A DNA stretch of 64,000 bases from Podocnemis expansa (Eukaryota; Chordata; Testudines; Podocnemididae): assembly GCA_007922195.1 (NCBI GenBank), contig ML682038.1, forward strand, positions 5,293,774 to 5,357,773. Reading direction: 5' to 3'. Of this stretch, positions 9,480-20,745 are shown in pieces (within the stretch, counting starts at the first letter, position 1; each line of letters begins with the position of its first letter). The translations under genes were made by a program, and so were the position numbers. The notes under the pieces were generated by a model. That model saw nothing but the letters and a program-made list of their open reading frames with translations. It did no database searches and was not told the DNA's origin.

Positions 9480-10494
9480 TGTGCACCATATCCCACACTG
9501 AATGACACTCTGGACACTTAGATCTGCAACACAACAAGCCTTTATTACCAAGTGAAAGGGTTAAGGGAGGAATCAGCAAGGACACCAGACACTTACATAA
9601 GCACAACAGTATCCCACATGCAGCAAACAACTTCTAAAGGAAAAGGAAACAACAAACAACAAACTGACTCTGGAATAGGGCATGACTCTGATAGCCTAAA
9701 GCAATACTACTTGCACTAACTCTGGACAGGGTTTCCACACCACAGGTAGGGTCTTCCTGCACTGAGCCAGTAGCCCAGATGCCCACAATTCCTCCTCTCC
9801 CTAGCCTAGGGTCCCCCTGATATTCACGTTCGGTCTTTGCCTGATGGCGCTGTCCAAATGATCTCACAAGGAAGGTCCCATGCCGTCCCACGGTCCGGAG
9901 AAAACCAAACTTGGGCCATCTGCTTCTGGCCACTTGTCACTGGATCCTTGTTCAAATGTCCATTCACCCCAAAACAAAGTCCCAGAGTCCCAACCTCCAA
10001 AGGATCAGAGCAGGCATTAAGGCACAGTCCTAACGGCGCTCGATCCTGAGGTGGTGATCTTTGGGGTCTTACTTCCAGGTCCTCTTCAGGCTCTTCCAAC
10101 ACCCTAAATCCAAAAAGGGGAATCCTTTTCAGAGCTCAAGGTTCAGGCCAAGTTGGCTACCAAGTCGGCCAGTAGCCCTTTCTCAAGGCCCTGCCGAACT
10201 CCCTTTTTGGTCCTCTTCTGGATCCTGATCAAAGAATCCTCCCACCTTGGTCGTCACTTGTTTGCTTCAGGCCCCAACGGGCAGTGGTGCTCCCATGAAG
10301 CCAGTCCAAACTGAGAGAACTCCAGGGGATCTACAGACAAGGCCCAGCTGGCACACTATCAGGAAGCAGGCACCTGACAGCTCTGCTCCAATCCTGTCTG
10401 CTTCCTGGGGTCAATGAGTCCCAATAGGTCCCTCGCTGCAATCCTCTTGCATATACAACCAACCCAACTGACCCAGACCAATGGTCAGCCCCTT
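9480..10494 (-). other. Sequence with a retroviral-like poly(A) signal, possible LTR or leader of an endogenous retroelement
   Basis: On the minus strand TAATAAAGGCTTGTTGTG (about 9530-9547) looks like an LTR polyadenylation region followed by a U5-like stretch ending GGTGCACA near 9480. The region is GC-richer than its surroundings and holds short frames on both strands (9824-10102 minus, 9837-10049 plus) without recognisable domains. It joins the candidate LTR at 10495-11829. I could not find matching ends, a primer-binding site or a target duplication. Confidence 0.3.
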
Positions 10495-11829
10495 ACTTAT
10501 GTAACCCTTCTGCCAGGGCAGGCTAGCAGAACAAGGGCCGGGTTCTATACCTAGGGGTTTTCCAATAATGTAGCACCACCAACCAGCTCGAGCCTACGCA
10601 CACATTTCTGGGAATCCTGCACTGTTTCCTGGGCACCCCAAAGGGGTAAGGCTTCCCCACTCGCAAGCACAAGACTGAATGTAGTAAACAGAACTTTTAA
10701 TAGTAGTAAACGAGTGTAAAAGGCCAAATAACAAAAATCAAAAAGTTCCCAACAACCCACACCACATAACAGAACATACAAGACTTAATGGCAAAACCGG
10801 TACTGATCTGGAAAATCAGTGCTAACTAGGCTGTCAACTAACCCTAGGGTTTGTAGGGAGTGTCTTTCATGCCAGCTGTCCGCCGACACCACCAATTGGC
10901 CACTCACTCCATCCAATAGCACTGTCCACCAGAGCCGCCCACTGGTCACTCAAGCCACCCAGCTCACTGCTGGCTGCTCTGGCTGCTGACTCCACCCACT
11001 GTCCGCCAGCTCCACCCACCGCTCCCTTGCGCCACCCAGCTCACCACTGCCCACTCTCACCAGCCGCTGGCTCCCTCTCAGTGATCTCAGCTCAGAGACA
11101 GAGGACTTTCTCTCTAGTGATTTTGTTCAGAGAGCTTGCTTCTCTCCCAGTGATTCCAGCTCTTAAGTAGCTACAAATAGCTACCTCTACCTAAATGACA
11201 AAGCCCTCAGAAGAAGCCTATTCTTTGCCATCATTAGAAAAGTGAAGCAATAGGGGATGGGCCAAAATAGCCTCAAACTCCCACCCTTGTCTTTTTTTAA
11301 CTTCTTTCAAGCTGAAACATGCAGTAACCTTTCCTACAAGCCAGCCTCTTCTTAACTAAGGGTAGTTTTTACCCTTTAACTAACCCAGACAGATTTGAAA
11401 CAGACAGAGAGTAGCAATTCCCAAAAAGACAGTATTTTCTATTTCCCTTTAGTAGAATTACAGATATTGACAGATTTGTGATCAGATTAACCCCAAATAC
11501 CATTACCCACTATGGCCTGCATCCAGTATGCAAATACCTAATTCTGCTCTTTGTGTTCATGCTAATACAGGACCCACACAGATTAGTTGTCCCCCTTCAG
11601 AAGCTGTTAAACACAACTTCTAAGCCTGCCTTACATGTAAATACAGGATTCATTTGAATCCGCTGACCAATCGGTCTGCAGCTTTTCTGCACCAGAAGGG
11701 AACAGTCTAGAAGACCCATAGAAGCTTGTGTGGCACCTTCTAGAATCTGTACAAGGCACCCTCTTTGCTGCACACAAGCAGTGCTATCAGTTACAGACTA
11801 TGGATTGCACAATCCCTGGTTACATAACA
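10495..11829 (-). mobile_element. Candidate retroviral-type LTR, about 1.3 kb, next to a purine tract
   Basis: Read on the minus strand, the purine tract AATAGGGGGAG (about 11830-11840) is followed at once by TGTTATGTAACCAGGG, the arrangement of a polypurine tract and the start of a 3' LTR. The other boundary, around 10495, reads TTATGTAACC on the plus strand, giving a 10-bp inverted repeat with GGTTACATAA at the right end. An ATTAAA poly(A)-like signal occurs on the minus strand near 10694-10702. Flanking 4-6 bp sequences do not match, so it is not a simple solo LTR; some internal sequence may remain beyond 11840. Confidence 0.4.
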
Positions 11830-11982
11830 CTCCCCCTATTGTGCAATCCCTGACACACACTGTACTCCTGCTGGGAAGGAGCAATTTCAAACATTAACAC
11901 ACCATTTTTACAGAGTTAAACAGCACAACATGTTCAAACACATCAAAAGTTCTCTACTTAACCTCCATTCCCTACATCAGTG

Positions 11983-12397
11983 CAGAGCCATAACTAGGGT
12001 ACTCAACGCCCAAGGCTGGCAGCCCCAAGGGCGCCCCCCCACGTACATATCCGGCCCAGGGCCTGATCCATCCCTGTGGTGAGAGGGTGCCTCCCCTGCC
12101 GCTGGTAGGGCAGCCAGGTACCCAGCATGAGGGTCTCACTCCCGCTGCCAGGAGAGCAGCTAGTAACCCAGCATGGAGGTGCCTCCCCAAATGGAGAGCG
12201 CTGCTGGTGTAGTGACTTTTTGGCACTACCCCAGGGGAAGGGCAGGAGAAACCCTTGCAGCCCCTGCCTGGCTCCTGAAGGAATGTGCCTTTGGCAAAGC
12301 CACATTCCTCTTCTGGGCCACATAGGGTCTGGTGGCACCCTTCAAAATTCCACACCTAGAGTTTTGCCCCATTTGGCCCACCCTAGTTACAGCCCTG
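11983..12397. mobile_element. hAT-type MITE, 415 bp, 8-bp target duplication
   Basis: The left end CAGAGCCATAACTAGGGT and the reverse complement of the right end, CAGGGCTGTAACTAGGGT, match at 15 of 18 positions. The element is flanked by CATCAGTG (11975-11982) and CATCAATG (12398-12405), an 8-bp duplication with one mismatch, as expected for hAT. The interior is GC-rich and non-coding. It sits inside the terminal repeat of the neighbouring MITE. Confidence 0.8.
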
Positions 12398-12400
12398 CAT

Positions 12401-12841
12401 CAATGGTTTTTAACCCTTTCAGTGTTGCAAGTCAGTTGGGAGGGCTCCCAACCACGTGCAACATACCAAGGCTCCCTCCACTGTCAAGGTCCCTCTGGCA
12501 GCCACCACTTATAGTGGCAGGTAAAACTGAAGTGGATCCTGCTGCTGAAAGAAAGCTACATGCAATGGCAATTTCAGTGACGGAAGGCTTCAGAGGCAGT
12601 CCCACTGACACAAAAAGCAGCCAACCAGAGCACTTTTGTCTTCAAACAGGACCCTTCCAGTTTCAGCAGAGCAGCCATCACTGTACATTTTGGTGGGAGC
12701 TTTTAATGGCCAGCAACCTAACACCACAGCCCTTTCGGCAGCAGCATGGAGGCAGGCAGACTTGGACTCTAGCTGGCAACACACTCAGCGACTGTGCTGT
12801 GACACACTTTTGTGGTGCAGCTCAGCAACTGAGAACCACTG
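12401..12841. mobile_element. hAT-type MITE whose left terminal repeat was hit by another MITE
   Basis: The left end CAATGGTTTTTAACCCTTTC pairs with the right end AACTGAGAACCACTG; the shared tip is the CAGTGGTTCTCAACC type common in hAT elements. The 8-mer after the right end is CCCTAGGT (12842-12849). The 8-mer before the original left end, on the far side of the nested element, is CCCTACAT (11970-11977), a partial match. The first five bases of this element were duplicated by the nested insertion. A 260-codon open frame (12127-12909) crosses both MITEs and their junction and has no recognisable domain. Confidence 0.65.
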
Positions 12842-13029
12842 CCCTAGGTGTTCATAAGTCTGAGGTTCTATTGTACTTGATAATGGGCTTTTCTGTATTG
12901 AAGACCTAGCTATGTTGAGATCCAGTGATTAAAAGTTGAAGCTAGACAAATTCAGACAGGAAATAAAGTATAATTTTTTAAAAATGTGAGAATAATTAAC
13001 CACTGTAAAAAATTCTCCTAGTTCTGAAG

Positions 13030-13097
13030 GCTTCATAGTTGCATAAAATCCAAGACCAGAAAGGATCATTAGATCATTTAATCTGATCTCCCATATC
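13030..13097 (-). repeat. Old CR1/L3-like 3' tail
   Basis: AAATCCAAGACCAGAAAGGA followed by TCATTAGATCATTTAATCTG is the minus-strand form of the old CR1/L3 tail (consensus near CAGACTAGATGATCATAATGGTCCCTTCTGGCCTTAAAATC, given in parts). A second tail of the same type follows the younger CR1 at about 14125-14200, so that CR1 probably landed in or beside an older LINE end. Confidence 0.5.
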
Positions 13098-14096
13098 AGA
13101 GAATCATAGAATCATAGGGTTGGAAGGGACCCCACGAGGTCATCTAGTCCAACCCCCTGCCAAAAAAGCACGACCACTCTCACTAGATTATCCCAGCCAG
13201 GGTTTTGTTCACCTGGGCCTTAAACACCTCCAAAAATGGAGATTCCACCACCTCCTTAGGTAGCTTATGCCAATGCTTCACCACTCGCCTAGTAAGAAAG
13301 TTTTTCCTAATATCCAGCCTCGACCTCCCCAGCTGTAACTTGAAACCATTGCTCCTCATTCTGTCCTCTGTTATTATGGAGAACAGTCGAGCTCCATCCT
13401 CCTTAGAGCAACCCTTCAAGTAGTTGAAGGTTGCTATCAAATCCCCCCTCAGTCTTCTCTTCTGCAGACTAAATAAGCCTAGTTCCTTCAGTCTTTCTTC
13501 ACAGGGCTTGTGCTCCAGGCCTTTAATCATTTTGGTTGCCCTCCGCTGGACTCTCTCTAATTTGTCCATGTCCTTTTTGTAGTAGGGAGATCAAAACTGG
13601 ACACGGTATTCCAGATGTGGCCTTGCCAGTGCAGAAATAGAGGGGAATGATCACATCCCTCAGTCTGCTGGCAACACTTCTTCTGATGCAGCCCAGTATG
13701 CCATTGGCCTTTTTGGCAGCAAGAGCACACTGCTGACTCATATCCAGCTTCCCATCCACCATGACTCCCAGGTCCTTTTCTCCAATGCTGCTATTTAGCT
13801 GATCACTCCCCAGCCTGTAGCAGTACATGGGGTTTTTTCGTCCCAAGTGCAGGATTTTGCACTTGTCCTTGTTGAACCTCATGAGATTTCTATTGGCCCA
13901 CTGCTCCAATTTGTCTAGGTCTCCTTGAATCCTTTCCCTGCCCTCCAGGGTGTCTACCGTTCCCCCCCAGTTTGGCATCATCTGCAAACTTACTAAGTGT
14001 GCAATCTATCCCATCATCCAGATCATTATTGAAGATGTTGAACAAAACTGGCCCCAGGACCGACCCCTGGGGCATACCACTCGTTACTGGTTGCCA
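13098..14096 (-). pseudogene. CR1 LINE 3' end: RT C-terminal part and 3' UTR
   Basis: The minus-strand frame starts in the RT palm ([13 protein letters not shown], then FADDAKLGG with the catalytic aspartates; canonical is YADD or FADD). It continues through the thumb and the CR1-typical C-terminal block [10 protein letters not shown]...[17 protein letters not shown] frameshift near 13950 (extra bases around a C run) and another near 13580 split it. The 3' terminus at 13098 has the CR1 signature: short UTR, a block of about 60 bp, then ATTCTATGATTCT repeats (seen here as AGAATCATAGAATCAT). The copy is 5'-truncated, as usual for CR1. Confidence 0.92.
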
Positions 14097-14109
14097 AAGA
14101 CCATTAAAT

Positions 14110-14365
14110 ATTACCCAGATATTCCTGTATTAGTAGATTTTAAGGCCAGGAGGAACCACTGTGGTCATCAATTTTGACCTTCTGTAGAAAGACCATAGAG
14201 CTTATCCAAAATAATTCTCCATCTCTGGCAATTTTAAAAATGAAAATTAAAAAATGCTCTTGCTCAAAAAGGAATTATTTGGGGGGAGTTTTATGGACTT
14301 TATTACACAGGAGATCACACTAGATGATCACAATGGTGCAATTCTGGCCTTTGAATTGATGAACT
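14110..14365. repeat. Old CR1/L3-like 3' tails in both orientations
   Basis: TAGATTTTAAGGCCAGGAGG near 14138 is a minus-strand tail. CAGGAGATCACACTAGATGA followed by TCACAATGGTGCAATTCTGG near 14308-14347 is a plus-strand tail. Both are too eroded for coding sequence. Confidence 0.5.
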
Positions 14366-15137
14366 TACCCCAAAACAGTTGAAGGTAATGTTTTTTCTGA
14401 GAGATATTTAATATTCTTTTTATGGGGGCAATCAAAGAATACTAAACATACTGACTGAACAGCAGCTAATGGGCTGGGAAACTTTTGTGCAGACAACTAA
14501 AAAGACTTAAGTGAAAAAAAAGAAAATCCTTCTCCACTGTAACATATGATTCCAACTTATTTTTTTAAATGTAAAATATGAACTAGATTTAACAAACCAA
14601 CAATGCAAAAATATCACTATCACACTTCAAATTCTGCTCCTCTAAGGTATAACAATAATAGCTCCAGGGCTAAAGGCTGGTTAACACCCTCCCTTTTTTA
14701 CGCATTGGGCCCCTAAATGCTGAAGTGAGCGTCAGTGTTAACAGGAGTACACTACTTGCTTTTTCTCCCACAGGAACACATCTAAGATTGACATTATCCA
14801 TATAAAGAATGAGCAATTCAAGATACATTGCTTTGCCCAACATGTCAAATGAATATGATATATAAAATTCCAAGCACTCAGTTGACTTGCCAAATCTTTC
14901 TTCATGGTCTACATGGTGTGTCTGCTTCCTTTATTTGAAAATTTTAATTGACCCAATATTAAATGCACTAGGACACCGTACTAATGAACATCCTATAAAT
15001 TCATGAAATGATGGATCTTCACAATGAATAAAGCAAGAAAAATGAATAAAATATTAAAAAAGCAGTAAGAAGAGTATCTATAAATACATTAGGAACAAGA
15101 GAAAGATGAATGAAAGGACGCTTACAGGAAGTAAAAG
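14366..15137. other. No recognisable feature
   Basis: AT-rich sequence. One minus-strand frame (14670-14873) has no recognisable domain. A short duplication GCTTACAGGAAGT (about 15119 and 15139) lies at the CR1 junction. Confidence 0.3.
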
Positions 15138-17066
15138 GAAGCTTACAGGAAGTGGAAGCTTGGTCAGATGACCAAGGAGGCATATAAAGATATTGCTAGC
15201 GACTGCAGGGATAAAATCAGAAAGGCCAAAGGACAAATGGAGTTGTGGCTAGCGAGGGATGTAAAGGATAACAAGAAGGGGTTCTACAAGTATGTTAGTA
15301 ACAAGAAGAGGATCAGGGATGGTGTAGGCCCCTTGCTGAATAGGGCAGGCATCCTTGTGACAGAGGCTGAGGAAAAAGCTGAGGTGCTCAATGCTTTTTT
15401 TGCTTCGGTTTTCATGGGTGGGGTCAGCTCCCAGCCCACTGCCTTGGGTGTGGCAGATGGGAGAGAAGCAGAGAGGCCCTTGGTGATGGAAGGTTAGGTT
15501 AGGGACTGCTTAAAGAAGCTGGATGTGCACAAGTCCATGGGGCTGGACGAACTGCATCCAAGAGTGCTGAGGGAATCGGCCGATGAAATAGCAGCACCGC
15601 TGGCCGTTATCTTTCAAAACTCATGGAGAATGGGGGAGGTGCCAGAGGATTGGAAAAAAGCAAATGTAGTGCCTATTTTCAAGAAAGGGAAAAAGGAGGA
15701 TCCGGGGAATTACAGACCTGTCAGCCTCACCTCCATCCCTGGAAAAATTATGGAGCAGATTCTCAAAGAATCCATCCTCAAACACTTAGAGGAAAATAAA
15801 GTGATCAGGAACAGTCAGCATGGATTTACCAAGGGTAAATCATGCCTGACCAATCTCATCTCCTTCTATGATCAGATGACTGGTTTTCTGGATGCAGGAA
15901 GAACCGTTGATTTGATATACCTTGATTTTAGCAAGGCTTTTGATACAGTTTCCCACAACATTCTCATTGGCAAATTAAGGAAGTATGGGTTGGATAGGTG
16001 AACTATAAGGTGGATAGAAAACTGGCTAGATCAACAGTTTCAGCGTGTAGGAATCAATGGTTCCATGTCTAGCTGGCAACCAGTCACGAGTGGTGTGCCC
16101 CAGGGGTCGGTCCTGGGGCTGGTTCTGTTCAACATTTTCATCAACGATCTTGATGATGGAAAGACTGCATTCTCAGTAAGTTTGCGGATGACACCAAGCT
16201 GGGGGGAACAGTAGACACATTGGAGGGCAAGGACAGGATTCAGGGAGACCTAGCTAAATTGGAACAGTGGGCCAATAGAAATCTTATGAGCTTCAATTAG
16301 GACAAGTGTAAAATCCCGCACGTGGGATGAAAAAACCCCATGCACTGCTACAGGCTGGGAAACATTCAGCTAAGTAGCAGCAGTGTAGAAAAGGACCTGG
16401 GGGTCATGGTGGATGGGAAGCTAGATATGAGTCAGCAGTGTGCTCTTGCTGCCAAAAAGGCCAATGGCATACTGAGCTGCATCAAAAGAAGTATTACCAG
16501 CAGATCGAGGGATGTGATCATTCCCCTCTATTCTGCACTGGTGAGGCCACATCTAGAATACTGTGTTCCGTTTTGGGCTCTCCACTACAAAAAGGAGAGG
16601 GACATGCTAGAGAGAGTTCAGAGGAGGGCAACCAAAATGATTAAAGGCCTGGAGCACAAGCCCTATGAGGAAAGACTGAAAGCATTAGGCTTATTTAGTC
16701 TGCAGAAGAGAAGATTGAGGGGGGATTTGATAGCAACCTTCAACTACTTGAAGGGATGCTCTAAGGAAGATGGAGCTCGACTGTTCTCGGTGATAACAGA
16801 GGACAGAACGAGGAGCAATGGTCTCAAGTTGCGGTAAGGGAGGTTGAGGCTGGATATTAAAAAAAACTTTTTTACCAGGCGAGTGGTGAAGCCTTGGAAT
16901 GAGCTGCCGAGGGAGGTGGTGAAATCTCCATCTTTGGAGGTGTTTAAGGCTCAGCTGGACAAAACCATGACTGGGATGGTTTAGTGGGAGTGGTCCTGCC
17001 TTTGGCAGGGGGTTGGACTAGATGACCTATGAGGTCCCTTCCAACCCTATAATTCTATGATTCTAT
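15138..17066 (+). pseudogene. CR1 LINE, 5'-truncated: most of RT plus 3' UTR
   Basis: Starts just upstream of the RT domain. RT blocks appear in order: PIFKKGKKEDPGNYRPVSLT (about 15673), QHGFTKGKSCLTNL, the palm A motif [13 protein letters not shown] (about 15918), [15 protein letters not shown], and a damaged FADD region near 16180. The C-terminal block [15 protein letters not shown] follows, then a 3' UTR ending ATTCTATGATTCTATGA at 17066. Stops interrupt at 15494-15496 (CAG to TAG in GRL-QVRD context), near 15999 (TGG to TGA), and elsewhere; a small deletion near 16160 shifts the frame before the catalytic palm. It is not functional. Divergence from the copy at 21.3 kb looks low, suggesting the same subfamily. 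Confidence 0.93.
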
Positions 17067-17598
17067 GAAAGTATACGTCTACCAGGGTGCACCTGGCAGA
17101 TTTGATGTGAGGGGCCCCCCCTCACTGTGTCATACAGACAACTCATACCACCTCTGCCCACTCCTAGGTCTCCTCTTATCTCAGCTCACTCCAGCCACCT
17201 TCCCAATTACCAAACCCCTCTTGTTTTATCCACCCCAAATGTTCCCCAGGATTATAGAGTCAGAAGCTGAGGCAGGTGCCAGGGCAGGGGTCCCACTCCT
17301 TGGTGGCCCTGACGTCTACTATGGTAAGTTGATCAGTTTCAAACATGGGCACTGAATGCAAGGCATAATCACAAATGCAAAATTTCACAAAAACCTTCTC
17401 CCTTTGTGTATATTTACATATGTAATTGCACTTACTATACATTTTATCATGCATTATGATTCACTTGGCTACTCTGTGGAAACTGACCCCTGCGCAGCAT
17501 GCTGTCTATGTTCAATCTGTTCTGAATCTCATCTCATCTTTACATTCACAACTTATGTCTACTGTTATCTTGTTCTTTATAGACTTGGGTGCTCCCTC
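17067..17598. other. No recognisable feature
   Basis: Unclassified sequence between a CR1 3' end and a solo LTR. Short frames at 17065-17355 and 17356-17703 overlap the LTR boundary or lack domains. Confidence 0.3.
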
Positions 17599-18411
17599 TG
17601 TGACACATTGTGTCTCAAAAACAGGACCCTGGCACCCCATATTTACCACTATCATATAATTATGATATTCTTTACAAGTGTGCCTTGTGAGGTATCATTT
17701 TAAAAGTCTTGATCTACTAAACATTAATATACTGTTGGACTGCATATGCTGCCAGTGTATGTGAAGTTAAGAAGTCTTCCTATGTGTGTGCGCTACTGAA
17801 ACATGTTGCATGGTTGGAAACACCCACAACCACCTTTTCAGCAGAATAAACAGAAATGCTGATGGACCATTCAAGTGAATCCACTCTCCACACAGCCATC
17901 CCAAAGACTTCGCAGGGGAGTCACATGCACCAGGGAACACTGCTTGACCAGTGCAAATGTCCCCAACATCACATGCATAGACCTTTCCAGAAAGCTGAAG
18001 AAGCTATAAAAGAGGAGTGACATCACCGCTTGTCATCACACCCCCACAACTGAAAACCTGAAGGAATGCCTGGAAGACAAAGGACTTTGAACAAGGGATG
18101 CACACAAGTGTATTAAAAAAATCTATAAGCTTTCTTGCATCATAAATTAACATGAGATATTGTTGACTTAACTCCTGAGTAGGGTGTAAGAGCTGATGCC
18201 TCTGCCTATTATTGGTTCATGGCTGGAAAGTATTCATGTAACTCAAATTGGGTGTGTGGCTCCAATTGCTGTCCTGTTGTAATAAGAGGGTTTGGAAGGG
18301 CTTGTTATTTGTCACCAGCAAAGCATTGTGAGAGGCAGTACAACCTCTACAGGTAAGAGGACACAGCGGTTCCACAGTTTTAAGGCTGCACCCCAGGGAG
18401 ATCCTGTCACA
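17599..18411 (+). mobile_element. Solo LTR, 813 bp, with 5-bp target duplication
   Basis: The element begins TGTGACACATTG and ends GATCCTGTCACA, giving a perfect 7-bp terminal inverted repeat TGTGACA/TGTCACA with TG...CA tips. It is flanked on both sides by CCCTC (17594-17598 and 18412-18416). A TATA box (TATAAAA, 18005-18011) and a downstream ATTAAA (18112-18117) suggest plus orientation with a U3 of about 430 bp. No internal retroviral sequence remains, so it is a recombination-derived solo LTR. The 5-bp duplication fits Gypsy-like or some ERV groups; the family is not resolved here. Confidence 0.85.
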
Positions 18412-18416
18412 CCCTC

Positions 18417-19495
18417 CCCATAGCTCACTGACCCATTTTGCTATTGCAGTTAGCACAAACATTCTGATTTAGCCTGCTAAATCTATTTACATTCCTAATC
18501 CTGACTGCCAAGAAATGAGGCTACTTCTACATTTACTCACTCGTGTCAAGCCAGGCCTAGAAGAAGTGTGAGGGGAATTTTAAAAATGAAAGAAAAAAAC
18601 TCTTCATTTCCCCCACCCCACTAGAGAAAAGGGGGAAGTATGAATGAGAAAAAGCAGTAAAACTGCCTCTTGCTCTCAGTTTTCTTAAAGTCACTTCCCC
18701 CCTTCTTTCCTTCAAGTCTCCACCTTTCTCCTGTGGAGAAGGTAGAATGGAGAATCAAGAGAAGGAGGGACATGAAAAAACAATAAAAACTTTAGGAAAA
18801 AGTTTGTCTGTGGGTTCCTTTATTATTTAATTCAAGTGTTTTTTCCCCAAAGTGATTTGCTGATGACCAAATAAGATGGCTGCCTGAAGACTGAACACTG
18901 AGGGATAGTGAAGCAGTGTGCCCTCATTTGCGTCCAAAATCTATTAAACTCCCCAGAATACAGAGTTGCAGAGGATGGGTTCTCTAAGAACATTTAAAAA
19001 ATATGTTTCTGGTTCACAGCATGGAGAAACTTCTCAGCTTCAAGTGAACACATGGTGGCCAAATCAGGCTGAACTGAGGAAAAATCAAATAGCTACCAAA
19101 GCAGACAGTCTTGAGATGATCCCTGAGTTTAAGATATAAGAGGTGATTCGACAACCAAGCTTCACACAGTAAAGAGAAGCTGCTGACTTGGAAGAGAAAG
19201 TGACAGTTCTGGACACTGGCCTTGAAGAACGTGAGAGAAGAACAGAATGGCAAAGCTGTAGAGCACTGGTGGAACAAAAAAGAGAGAGATACAGCTTAAA
19301 CTGAATGACAGAGAAAACAGATCAAGAAGGGACATTGTAGGCCTAGAACTGGACAGAATTTTAATGGGTGCAAAATAAAAGTTTTGTATAGTGTGCAAAG
19401 GATCACAGAGAATGAGCTAGGTTGAGTAGCAATATAATCTAACATCTTGTAATCACACACTGGTAGTTATCAAGCCTTACATTTGTAAACACTGG
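18417..19495. other. No recognisable feature
   Basis: Mixed sequence with purine-rich patches (about 18570-18800 and 19170-19340). Minus-strand frames at 19014-19277 and 19162-19398 are low-complexity (Ser/Leu/Phe-rich) and look accidental. Confidence 0.3.
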
Positions 19496-19626
19496 TGAGT
19501 TTAAGGCCCGGCTGGACAAAACCATGACTGGGATGGTTTAGTGGGAGTGGTCCTGCCTCTGGCAGGGGGTTGGACTAGATGACCTATGAGGTCCCTTCCA
19601 ACCCTAGGATTCTATGATTCTATGAG
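19496..19626 (+). repeat. CR1 3' terminal fragment
   Basis: Begins inside the last codons of ORF2 (GAGTTTAAGGCCCGGCTGGA; protein GFK-type end, then a TAG after GGGATGGTT). It carries the short 3' UTR (TGGACTAGATGACCTATGAG) and ends ATTCTATGATTCTATGA. Severe 5' truncation is typical for CR1. Confidence 0.9.
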
Positions 19627-19834
19627 TAACACGCTGTTTTGCTGAGCTTTGTTTATAGTAGCAAAAGGAACACTGAGAGCAATTGATATCAAGTGTTTAT
19701 TGAAACTTTAACACCCCAAGGACCAAAAGAACAAGTCTACCATCTTGAGCAATTTCCCAAAATTGTAAAGTTGAGGGAAAAGGATTTTTTTCCATCTTTG
19801 CTAGAAATTAAAGTTGATTGATTAAAGTGAAACA
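19627..19834. other. Unclassified sequence
   Basis: No terminal repeats or frames of note. It could include the eroded 3' end of the adjacent Harbinger relic. Confidence 0.25.
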
Positions 19835-20745
19835 TGCACTGAGCCTATTACTGAATGCTCCTTACTGCTGTCCAGGTGAACAGTGTAGGTCTTCATTAGC
19901 CAGGGAGCAATAGTTAGGCAGGATCCACTAGGATCACTATTGGCATTTTAATGACCCCAGTGTCTATATTTTGGTCAGGGAATAAAATGCCCGCCTATCT
20001 TTTTTAACAGCCTGGAGTTCCAAAAGATGCATGTGTCATGCACCTTTCCAGACCACCCCATTGATGTCTGTGAAACAGCCCTTGTGATCAACAAGGGCCT
20101 TCAAGACTATAGAGAAGTATCTTTTATGGTTTAGAAACACTGTTCCAAGGTGGTCCACCATTAAACTATGGAAGTGTTCCCCCCACCACGGCTCCCCCAC
20201 AGTTTGGGAACCCTAGTGCAGCAAACCCATCCACATGGTCCTCCACATTTCCCAAAGCCACTACTCTTTGCAGCAGAATTCTCTTAATGGCCCTGCACAC
20301 TTGCATCCCAGCAGTTCCCATGGTGGATTTCCTGCACTCTGAACTGGTTTCCAACTGACTAGTGACAGGCTGGGGTTGCTGGCTTCCACAGAGCGACAGC
20401 CACTCACTTCTCCTGGTTTCAAATGAGTATTCACATGCTTCAGTGTCAAGGCAAGCTCTTTGCAAAGTTCAATGAAAGGGACCTTGTGCATATGGAAGTT
20501 CTGCAGCCACCGCTCATCATCCCACAGGGTCATCACAACATAGTCCCACAAGTTTGTATTTATTTCCTTGCCCCAGAGCCAGCACTCCACACACTGAAGA
20601 TGTTACATGACAGAGCAAAACAATTATCACTCACTGCCAGCTGTCACTTGCAAGGCAGCCTTAGCAATGTCACAATGTCCTGCGTCGCAGTTCCTGTTTC
20701 AATGCTGAAAGTACTATGGGCTAATGCATGAGTTGTTTGTAACAC
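19835..20745 (-). pseudogene. Harbinger transposase relic (HARBI1-like nuclease)
   Basis: On the minus strand a DDERWLQNFHMHK block (about 20510) is followed by FIELCKELALTLK. After a gap come MQVCRAIKRILLQRVV, LGNVEDHVDGFAALGFPNCG, then fragments resembling ALVDHKGCFTDING and finally PWLMKTYTVHLDSSKEH near 19850. This is the order of a PIF/Harbinger nuclease: N-terminal helical part, first Asp in the GFPNCGGxxDG box, second in a WxGxxHD box, third in GDPAYPLxPWLM. The first Asp is replaced here (GGAVVGG) and several frameshifts and stops are present. No terminal repeats were identified. It belongs to a different subfamily from the element at 55.4 kb. Confidence 0.8.

Noticed and set aside
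9824..10102. Acidic 92-codon minus frame as a retroviral gag or leader peptide
   Set aside because: It is short, matches no gag domain that I can recognise, and is overlapped by an equally long plus-strand frame.
12127..12909. 260-codon plus-strand open frame, one of the longest in the window
   Set aside because: It crosses two hAT MITEs and their junction, uses GC-rich non-coding repeat interior, and shows no domain.
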